Below are positions 1 to 5,453 of a DNA stretch of 5,453 nt, one piece after another. A model generated the notes under the pieces. The model was not told the DNA's origin and did not search any database. It was given only the letters and a program-made list of their open reading frames with translations. Both the position numbers and the translations under genes were made by a program. How positions within the stretch are numbered: position 1 is the first letter of the stretch; the number at the start of each line of letters is the position of its first letter. Source of the DNA: Bacteroidetes bacterium UBA7688 (GTDB lineage: Bacteria; Bacteroidota; Bacteroidia; Chitinophagales; Chitinophagaceae); assembly GCA_002482815.1 (NCBI GenBank), contig DLGS01000044.1, positions 681 through 6,133 of the forward strand, read 5' to 3'.

Positions 1-2
1 AC

Positions 3-1265
3 TTATCAATTGAACAACGTCGTTGGTGTATTTCCAAATTGCTGGAGAAAGCAGTAGCCACACAACTGCATGGAAACGATAGCATGCTGGAAGGAGACAC
101 CATTTCGATATTACCATTACTTTTAGATAAGCCTGAACTCCTCAAGGAAGAAACTGAACAAATAAGGGAAGTACTTTTTTATGCTTTATTGCATCAAGTT
201 CATAATAATTTAGTTGTGCCAAAACTCATCAGCGGGATTTTGGAGAATCTATGGCGCACAGATACTAGTTTTGCTAACTCATGTGTATCTGGGTTGGTTC
301 GGTTAGCTTACCAAGATGAAACTTTGCAAAACAATACATATCGAGAGTTGAGTCCAGATCGTGTTGATTTATATAGAATAGCTATAGCCGAAAGGGTAGC
401 ACAAGGTAATTTAAGTTTCAATGCTGTTCGACTTGTTCGGATTCAGAGTATCAACTTCTGGTATTTAGTGCGGGCGCTTTCTATCATCAATTGGGAAACT
501 GCATCTAATGAATGTGTAAGGTTAGCACTTCGTTGTATAGAGTTATACCTAGAGCACTTGAATAGTTCTTATCAATTGAAGAGTTATCAGCCATATAGGA
601 ACCGGTTAAATGTTGGAGAACTCTTTGAATTAGAGGGAGAAATTGGACGATTACTATATGATTTACCAATGAGCACAGTTAAAGATCATTTTCGGAAAAT
701 TTTAGAAAACAACTCTAATACCAGACAGCGACACGAAATTACTAATTCTATCAATAGGGTTCTCGAAAAGCTAATACTGATAGAAGATTCCAAAGCTTCT
801 GGAAAATTATGGCTTCTATGGGAAGAATTAACAGAAATCATACGTATTCATTCTAACTATAAATTGCTTCGATTTCTGTTTTTGAGATTAAATTTTCAAA
901 ATGATGGATGGAAGGAAAATGTGGAGTATTGGATACCATTAGAAGGAAAATTAACAGTTTATAAAAAGAGGTTTGAGGAATTTGGTAGCCATAATATATC
1001 GGCAGCTGTAAGATTGATGTCTGACATTGGGCTTAAGGAGTTGATACCGGGCTGTCTTCCATGGCTTAGTGACGAGCTCGTAGATCAGGAAAAGGATGAT
1101 ACATTAATTCATTCTTTGGAAAGACTGGTGCAGCGCTCCTATTATCGACATAAGCAGGAAATGCGAAGAAGTCAGCTATATCGAGAGAGTTTCCTTAACA
1201 TCCTTGATTGGCTAATTCAGTATAATTCACCAGTCGCTTATGAACTACGCGATAGGTTTGTGTGA
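3..1265 (+). CDS. C-terminal part of a large helical-repeat protein, 5' end outside the window
   Basis: The reading frame is open from the first complete codon at position 3 to a TGA at 1263-1265, giving 420 residues. A TTG at 39 could be read as a start, but the frame continues upstream without a stop and nothing marks a start there, so the gene most likely begins left of the window. The visible protein is hydrophilic and rich in Leu, Glu, Arg and Asn, with a periodicity that suggests stacked alpha-helices. I see no signal peptide, membrane segment, Walker motif or nuclease motif. The last residues (SPVAYELRDRFV), preceded by a helical segment rich in Arg and Tyr, resemble from memory the tails of large STAND/AVAST-like NTPases, whose sensor half is built of helical repeats. 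That is inference from weak similarity. The ending looks natural rather than cut off. The gene is more AT-rich than the neighbouring transposon, as expected for unrelated host or island DNA. Coding status is confident; function is not known. Confidence 0.8.
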   Translation, partial: LSIEQRRWCISKLLEKAVATQLHGNDSMLEGDTISILPLLLDKPELLKEETEQIREVLFYALLHQVHNNLVVPKLISGILENLWRTDTSFANSCVSGLVRLAYQDETLQNNTYRELSPDRVDLYRIAIAERVAQGNLSFNAVRLVRIQSINFWYLVRALSIINWETASNECVRLALRCIELYLEHLNSSYQLKSYQPYRNRLNVGELFELEGEIGRLLYDLPMSTVKDHFRKILENNSNTRQRHEITNSINRVLEKLILIEDSKASGKLWLLWEELTEIIRIHSNYKLLRFLFLRLNFQNDGWKENVEYWIPLEGKLTVYKKRFEEFGSHNISAAVRLMSDIGLKELIPGCLPWLSDELVDQEKDDTLIHSLERLVQRSYYRHKQEMRRSQLYRESFLNILDWLIQYNSPVAYELRDRFV

Positions 1266-1288
1266 TCTATTAGGGGTTATTTTAGTAA

Positions 1289-1426
1289 ATGGCCAAAGAA
1301 TTACTCTGGGCTTAACTACTCAAACGTACAATTTTCCCCACGGGTAAGCCAGACGATATTATCTACACCCTGGCACAGCTACAATCAATTCTAACGGCCT
1401 GGATTTTTCAATTAAATACCTGTTGA
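1289..1426 (+). pseudogene. Possible gene remnant between the left gene and the transposon
   Basis: The 182 bp between the left gene and the transposon hold no intact gene. An ATG at 1289 starts a short frame (MAKELLWA) that meets a TAA at 1313-1315. The same frame then stays open for 36 codons, reading through TGKPDDIIYTLAQLQ, to a TGA at 1424-1426. This second part has a protein-like composition, so it may be the decayed tail of a gene, perhaps an old mobile element. I do not recognise the family, and a chance open stretch of this length is quite possible. A small perfect hairpin (ATTCG-ACA-CGAAT, 1426-1438) lies beside it but has no T-run, so it is not called a terminator. Confidence 0.2.
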
Positions 1427-1447
1427 TTCGACACGAATGGTTCTCAG

Positions 1448-1488
1448 TAAAGGAAAGTAAAAAATTTCCCATCGGTCGCGTAGAATTT
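1448..1488 (+). repeat. Left terminal inverted repeat (tnpA end)
   Basis: These 41 bp are the exact reverse complement of 5404-5444. The match continues inward to 1492 with one mismatch (position 1489). The outer end reads TAAAGGAAAG and the inner end GTCGCGTAGAATTT. The family norm is about 38 bp beginning with GGGG; here the first GG is at 1452, four bases inside the match, and 1452-1489 is 38 bp. The outer half holds a short symmetric motif, GGAAA (1452-1456) and TTTCC (1465-1469), around an A-tract. The tnpA stop codon lies 33 bp inside the repeat. TnpA should bind here. Confidence 0.95.
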
Positions 1489-1521
1489 TTCTGCGTGGGA
1501 AATATTCCGGATAAGCAAACG

Positions 1522-4500
1522 TCAGGCTCTTAGATCGAGTTTAGAAAGCAAGTCCAGATCAAAGGACATAAAATTTTCGTGTTCGGTGAAATCATAGGTT
1601 CCCTTTAAGTTAATGTGCGACCAGGTATGTGTGTTGGTTTGTACAATCAGTTTTAGCTTTTCCTGTCTTTCTTCGGCTGTTTTGCATTGCGCAAGCATTT
1701 TTAACATCAGTAAATGATTGTAATAATTGATTGCGTTCATCATCAGCCGTTTGCATCCTTCTGCAATAAGTTGCTCCCTTTGTGTAAGCCACCGGTAAGG
1801 CTCATTGCCCATTACAGCCCTTGAAAAAACATTACTATGTTCACCATTGGCTAAAACTGCTTCGACAGAAGCCCTGATCTCAGGATCGTCAACATATCTG
1901 AGAATGTAAATTGTCCTGAAAAGCTTTCCTAAATCTGAAAGGGCTTTATAAAGTGGATTTTGACGATCGTATGAATTTAACTGGCGAAATAGATCAGAAG
2001 CCTTGGCATGGCCCAGCTTGATACTGCATACAACCCGTAAAATATTGTCCCAATGCGTTATGATATTCTCATAGTTCACCCGTTCATGGGGTAGTATTTT
2101 ATATCCTTTTTCCTTATAATTACTTACCATATCAATGGAAAACAACGTTTTCTGTTTGAGATTGGCGATCCGCGATCTCAAATCAACGCCTATGATGCTG
2201 GAAATGGCATAGACAGGCAGGGAATGGCCGTGATCGTCGGTGGAATGGGCGTCTGGCTGAAATAATTCATGATATGTCAGACCATCCAGCAGATACGCGG
2301 ATTCGGGTTCATCAGCAGAGAATACCGTTGAAAAATTCAGTTGTCCCCCTTCATCCAGGTGGGAATAAATAATGACGCCTTTCCCATTTCCAAAGTATTT
2401 ATAAGATTCGGAGGCTCTAAGACAGGGCCCGGTAACATTTACTTTCATTCCATCGCTGCTGGTATGAACAAAACCTGAATGTCGTCTGAAATGGTCTTCC
2501 AAAGGCAATTGATTGGTCAACTCCACCAGATAGCCATTGACTTCCATCAGTGTTTCAGGGCTGAAATAGTGCGTCGCCACATTTTCAAGTGAATTTCTGC
2601 CAATGTTTTTAGAAATGGTTGCCATCGCTGAAATGCCAATATTTTCGCCATAACCAATGATAGCAGCATAAAATAGACGGTCTGCAGGCCTTTTAGGCTC
2701 CATTAAGGGACTATGATGTTCAAAAAAGGAGATAAAACCGGTCAACCGGTGGAGCTGGAAAAAAACTTCCAGTATTGAAATCGAGCGGTCAGCAGGATAT
2801 AATAGTTTAGTCAACCTGGCTTTCTCTTCCTGCATGAACTCTTCTTCTTTGGGTTTATGAAACAGCCACTTCCCGTGTACATCCACACTCAGAAAAGGGT
2901 TACCGGCCAAATTTATATTAGCAATTTCAAATTGGCGGTTCAAAGCGTGGTTAACCCTGAGCAGAGCCATAGCTCCATTTTCATAATCAGAAATCCCGGC
3001 TTTTTGGATATATGTGTTTCTGTGCCTTTGCCATTGTTCTATGGGGATTAAAAAGTGCGTATACGGCCGGTATTGATATGAGTTTTCAACGTAAAGGGTT
3101 CCTGATTTAATGTTCTGGTTGATTTCTTTAAAGAGTAATATCTTGTACAATGACACCTTAAGTTTACCCTGGTCGGTATAAACCTTTTGCCGTTCATCCA
3201 TACCAAGAAAATCAACGGGTAAATCTTTCTTTTGGCTGATATTTCCCTGGCTGTCCTGAAAATAGGCTATTGCTTTCAACAAAGGGTGCTGCGTACTTTG
3301 CATTGAAAAGTGCGCGTGCAGCAGGATATTTGATAATTTAAGCTGTAATCGGAAAGATATCTTTTCCAGTTCCTGATAATAATCCTGGTTATCCTGATGT
3401 GTCTGATTTAAAATTTGCAGCTCCTTAAAGCGGTCAATATCGACGGCCAGGCCTTTACCACTGATTCTTTTTTGCTGGTACAGATGCTGAATGTGCAAAA
3501 TTTTAACTTCTGCCGTTAGCAACCCATCATTTGAAATCTTTTCAATTTCTGCCAGCATTTCTGCATACGTGATTCCACGAGCTGATATAGAACTGGTTAG
3601 TCTTGTCCTGACCGGTTTTTGTTTCCAATATTTTTCCTGTTGCCGGTTCTCTGAGCTGTGCATGGCCATTCTGACCGCTTTCTTAAAAGTCAGCACCAAT
3701 GCATCGCCCAAGCTGAAATACTGGTGAATAATGAAAGCAATTAGCCACAGATTGCGTTGACTGAGGTTATTTTTAAGTTGGGTAGTCTGTGTATCAATGA
3801 CGTATTCTGCATAATAACGTATGGTTGCGTCCGACAGGTTTAACCGTTTAATGACGGGCAAAAGTTGTAGATAAATCACTTTGAGCTGCGCAAACATTTC
3901 AACCCGTATAGTGATTTCCCGATTCTGCATGGACTGGGGAATACTTTTAAAGAATGTCAGCTTATAGCGGATCGACTTTGGTGCGAAGCTTTCTGTTAGC
4001 GGGGATTTTTCGAATAAGCTATCCAGTAAAGCATAATCCGAAGGCCGCAAAAATTTATTTAATACTTCATTAAGCTCTGTTTCGAGTTTTTTGAGGGTTT
4101 CCCCAATCAACATTTTGAGTGTATAATAAGTAGGTATTTCAATTCGATGATCCCACAGGTAGGCCACTATGTTATCAAATATCTGTGCCGGGCTTGTCTG
4201 GTTGCGGGCCATTCGGAGGATCTCCTGAATCAAATCGGTCTGTCTTTCTTGGTCAGAGCCGTAAGCTACAAAACCAAAACCACGCAAGATAACCTCACGA
4301 TGCCGGTGATACGTAGAAGATTTATATTCACTCAAGTCTACTTCGTTAGGATCTCCTCCGAAAGCCTTCAATATGAAATCAATGTCACAACTGACATACG
4401 TTTTAGGATGAAAGAAGCGCCCCATCAGTCGAAAATATCCGATCTGTAAGATGAATCCGATCTTGTTGGTTGGACTGATAATGAGATCAAGGGTAGCATT

Positions 4501-4608
4501 GGCCCAAACAGGAACAATAATCAGTGATGAGCGTTCCAGATCTGTCAGCTGTGGCGGGGTTTCAAAACGCTTCCGTGCCTGTTGTGAGATGAATTCCTTA
4601 ACTGCCAT
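1522..4608 (-). CDS. tnpA: Tn3-family DDE transposase TnpA
   Basis: This 1028-residue protein catalyses strand cleavage and transfer at the inverted repeats in replicative transposition. Its length is normal for the family (about 950-1030). Residues about 1-170 match the N-terminal DUF4158 region (RSSLIIVPVWANATLDLI, then RLMGRFFHP). The middle is a long helical linker. The C-terminal third is the Tn3 catalytic domain. The triad is readable: D719 in SSDGMK, D791 in HSTDDHGHS, and E923 in ANGEHSN. The spacings of 72 and 132 residues are close to those I recall for Tn4430 TnpA. HWDNILRVVCSIKLG and the closing WSHINLKGTYDF (996-1007) are also family hallmarks. The ATG at 4608 gives the usual N-terminus and has no Shine-Dalgarno sequence, as is common in Bacteroidota. 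The gene is transcribed away from tnpR, and its promoter should lie in the shared 151-bp gap, where resolvase binding may repress it. No frameshift or missing residue is seen. Confidence 0.97.
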   Translation of the reverse strand: MAVKEFISQQARKRFETPPQLTDLERSSLIIVPVWANATLDLIISPTNKIGFILQIGYFRLMGRFFHPKTYVSCDIDFILKAFGGDPNEVDLSEYKSSTYHRHREVILRGFGFVAYGSDQERQTDLIQEILRMARNQTSPAQIFDNIVAYLWDHRIEIPTYYTLKMLIGETLKKLETELNEVLNKFLRPSDYALLDSLFEKSPLTESFAPKSIRYKLTFFKSIPQSMQNREITIRVEMFAQLKVIYLQLLPVIKRLNLSDATIRYYAEYVIDTQTTQLKNNLSQRNLWLIAFIIHQYFSLGDALVLTFKKAVRMAMHSSENRQQEKYWKQKPVRTRLTSSISARGITYAEMLAEIEKISNDGLLTAEVKILHIQHLYQQKRISGKGLAVDIDRFKELQILNQTHQDNQDYYQELEKISFRLQLKLSNILLHAHFSMQSTQHPLLKAIAYFQDSQGNISQKKDLPVDFLGMDERQKVYTDQGKLKVSLYKILLFKEINQNIKSGTLYVENSYQYRPYTHFLIPIEQWQRHRNTYIQKAGISDYENGAMALLRVNHALNRQFEIANINLAGNPFLSVDVHGKWLFHKPKEEEFMQEEKARLTKLLYPADRSISILEVFFQLHRLTGFISFFEHHSPLMEPKRPADRLFYAAIIGYGENIGISAMATISKNIGRNSLENVATHYFSPETLMEVNGYLVELTNQLPLEDHFRRHSGFVHTSSDGMKVNVTGPCLRASESYKYFGNGKGVIIYSHLDEGGQLNFSTVFSADEPESAYLLDGLTYHELFQPDAHSTDDHGHSLPVYAISSIIGVDLRSRIANLKQKTLFSIDMVSNYKEKGYKILPHERVNYENIITHWDNILRVVCSIKLGHAKASDLFRQLNSYDRQNPLYKALSDLGKLFRTIYILRYVDDPEIRASVEAVLANGEHSNVFSRAVMGNEPYRWLTQREQLIAEGCKRLMMNAINYYNHLLMLKMLAQCKTAEERQEKLKLIVQTNTHTWSHINLKGTYDFTEHENFMSFDLDLLSKLDLRA

Positions 4609-4759
4609 AGAAACCCGGATTAAAGACAGTAAAATGGGTAAAGCTAACGTCCGTTGAATGTATACAAAAAATAAGGCATAAAAAAGGCTATATTTTCAAA
4701 CAATAAATGTATAATTATATTCTAATACTGTGTTTTAATTAACTATTCTGTTTTTTGCC
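4609..4759. promoter_or_regulatory. Divergent intergenic region, probable res site and promoters
   Basis: This 151-bp gap separates the divergent tnpA and tnpR start codons, and its tnpR-side half is strongly AT-rich. In Tn3-like elements this is where resolvase binds three paired subsites and where both promoters lie. Candidate pieces visible here are an AATGTATA repeat at 4657-4664 and 4706-4713 (49 bp apart). The first overlaps the palindrome GTATAC (4660-4665) and the second the palindrome TATAATTATA (4710-4719). A further palindrome, TTAATTAA, lies at 4735-4742, and a short AAGGC repeat lies near 4673-4690. I cannot assign subsites I, II and III or the crossover dinucleotide with confidence. 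The role is inferred from gene order. Confidence 0.6.
4665..4699 (-). promoter_or_regulatory. tnpA: Weak candidate tnpA promoter of Bacteroidota type
   Basis: On the minus strand a TATTTTTTG (4665-4673) approximates the Bacteroidota -7 element TAnnTTTG with one extra base. A TTG (4697-4699) lies upstream at a spacing of 23 bp, slightly longer than usual. It would place transcription start about 50 bp before the tnpA ATG, inside the probable res site, which would allow repression by TnpR. In such AT-rich DNA this match could easily be chance. Confidence 0.2.
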
Positions 4760-5377
4760 ATGATTTATGCCTATCTGAGGGTGTCTACCGACAAGCAGTC
4801 TGTCGAAAACCAACGCTATGAGATCCTTAAATACGCGGATGTCAATAAACTCTCCATTGATGAGTGGGTGCAGGAAACCGCGTCGGGTCTGAAATCGGTA
4901 AAAGACCGCAAAGTTTGGGCAATGCTGGCCCGGATGAGAAAAGAGGATATATTCCTGGTAAGCGAGCTTTCCCGGTTGGGCAGAAACTTAATGGAGGTCA
5001 TGTCGATCCTGCATGACTGTATGGAAAGAGATGTCAAAGTTTTCTCAGTGAAGGAAGGCTACGAATTGGGTAATAACATCAATTCAAAAGTATTGGCGTT
5101 TGCTTTTTCACTGTCAGCGGAAATTGAAAGGAATTTGATTTCCCAACGTACCAAAGAGGCCTTGTCCAGGAAAAAAAGTGAAGGGATGAAATTAGGGCGC
5201 CCCCAGGGCTCTCAGAATAAGGAAACAAAATTAACCGGTAAGGAAGACGATATACGAAAGCTACTCGATAAAAAAGTGGCCGTTTCGGCCATTGCCCGAA
5301 TAATGGGTGTAAACCGTTTGACGGTCAGAAATTTCATTAAAACAAGAAAATTAGGATCGTTGAGCCCTGAGAATTGA
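4760..5377 (+). CDS. tnpR: Serine recombinase / resolvase TnpR, Mpi-like
   Basis: This 205-residue protein is a small serine recombinase expected to resolve transposition cointegrates at res. The N-terminus YLRVSTDKQS carries the nucleophile S9 with R7. R50 (in KDRK), R72 and R75 (in SRLGRN), and E123-R124 (in AEIERN) align with the active-site and helix-E residues of gamma-delta resolvase. Position 71 is Ser, where gamma-delta has Asp67. A GRP hinge (146-148) leads to a C-terminal helix-turn-helix at about 162-193 (VSAIARIMGVNRLTVRNFI). The sequence is close to the Bacteroides master invertase Mpi family (VENQR, KVLAFAF, LSAEIERNLISQRTKEAL), so annotation tools may call it an invertase. Its place between tnpA and the right inverted repeat favours a resolvase role. 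The ATG at 4760 puts S9 at the standard distance; no Shine-Dalgarno sequence precedes it. It probably also represses its own and the tnpA promoter, as is known for Tn3 TnpR. Confidence 0.93.
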   Translation: MIYAYLRVSTDKQSVENQRYEILKYADVNKLSIDEWVQETASGLKSVKDRKVWAMLARMRKEDIFLVSELSRLGRNLMEVMSILHDCMERDVKVFSVKEGYELGNNINSKVLAFAFSLSAEIERNLISQRTKEALSRKKSEGMKLGRPQGSQNKETKLTGKEDDIRKLLDKKVAVSAIARIMGVNRLTVRNFIKTRKLGSLSPEN

Positions 5378-5403
5378 ATACACGTACTAATTTCGGAAAA
5401 GAG

Positions 5404-5444
5404 AAATTCTACGCGACCGATGGGAAATTTTTTACTTTCCTTTA
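5404..5444 (-). repeat. Right terminal inverted repeat (tnpR end)
   Basis: This is the exact inverted copy of the 41 bp at 1448-1488, with the match continuing inward to 5400 with one mismatch (position 5403). It begins 26 bp after the tnpR stop codon. Only nine bases (GTTGCAACC) lie outside it before the window ends, which is just enough to look for a 5-bp target duplication; none is found. The perfect identity of the two repeats argues for a recent or still functional element. Confidence 0.95.
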
Positions 5445-5453
5445 GTTGCAACC

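Larger units (their letters stand above)
1448..5444. mobile_element. Complete Tn3-family transposon, tnpA/tnpR only, 3997 bp
   Basis: The element is delimited by perfect 41-bp terminal inverted repeats at 1448-1488 and 5404-5444. It contains a full-length Tn3-type DDE transposase on the minus strand and a divergent serine recombinase on the plus strand, with a 151-bp AT-rich gap between them where res is expected. This is the divergent layout of Tn3 itself. The genes nearly fill the element, so there is no room for a passenger. Both reading frames are intact with all catalytic residues, so the element could be active. The 5-bp direct repeat usual for this family is not seen: the bases just outside are CTCAG on the left and GTTGC on the right. 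Shifting the boundary by one base leaves only a 3-bp AGT match. The two ends may therefore not derive from one simple insertion, or the outer boundary is misjudged by a few bases. Confidence 0.93.

Noticed and set aside
2..580. A 13-bp direct repeat CTTATCAATTGAA at 2-14 and 568-580
   Set aside because: Both copies lie within the left coding sequence but in different reading frames, and a single 13-mer match in an AT-rich window of this size is not far from chance.
1426..1438. Hairpin ATTCG-ACA-CGAAT as a terminator for the left gene
   Set aside because: The stem is only five base pairs, no T-run follows, and it lies 160 bp after the stop codon.
1489..1521. A passenger gene or second inverted repeat between the left repeat and tnpA
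   Set aside because: Only 33 bp are available, and the resemblance of TTCCGGATAAG to the inner end of other Tn3-family repeats is too weak to support.
2857..4657. Several plus-strand open frames of 60-100 codons opposite tnpA
   Set aside because: They lie antisense to an intact, well-conserved transposase gene, and their translations have no recognisable domain.
4609..4759. CRISPR-like array or attachment site in the AT-rich intergenic region
   Set aside because: The repeats are only 8 bp and two in number, without regular spacers; gene order explains the region as a res and promoter region.
5212..5451. Minus-strand open frame across the right inverted repeat and the end of tnpR
   Set aside because: It overlaps the conserved tnpR helix-turn-helix region and its apparent N-terminus is only the inverted repeat read inward.

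Overview
The window looks like a piece of a Bacteroidota chromosome or accessory region. The evidence is indirect. Neither complete gene has a clear Shine-Dalgarno sequence. The serine recombinase closely resembles the Mpi-type recombinases of Bacteroides relatives. The DNA is fairly AT-rich. I cannot name a genus.

The left part (1-1265) is the 3' end of a larger gene that runs off the left edge. About 420 residues are visible, rich in predicted helix and without an enzymatic motif. Its C-terminal end recalls the tail of very large helical-repeat NTPases of the STAND/AVAST defence type, but the part that would prove this lies outside the window. A 182-bp gap follows (1266-1447). It holds no intact gene, only a short open stretch broken by a stop codon that may be a gene remnant.

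The rest (1448-5444, 3997 bp) is one complete, compact Tn3-family transposon bounded by perfect 41-bp terminal inverted repeats. It contains a full-length transposase gene tnpA on the minus strand (DDE triad D719, D791, E923) and a divergent serine recombinase gene tnpR on the plus strand (nucleophile S9). Between them is a 151-bp AT-rich region that should hold the res site and both promoters. No passenger gene fits: tnpA stops 33 bp from the left repeat and tnpR stops 26 bp from the right repeat.

The expected working is replicative transposition by TnpA acting on the inverted repeats, giving a cointegrate that TnpR resolves at res. No 5-bp target duplication is visible at the two ends. Only 9 bp of right flank is present, so what lies beyond the element cannot be judged. 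I see no convincing new biological system here; the points most worth following are the identity of the left-hand gene, the missing target duplication and the unusual repeat ends.
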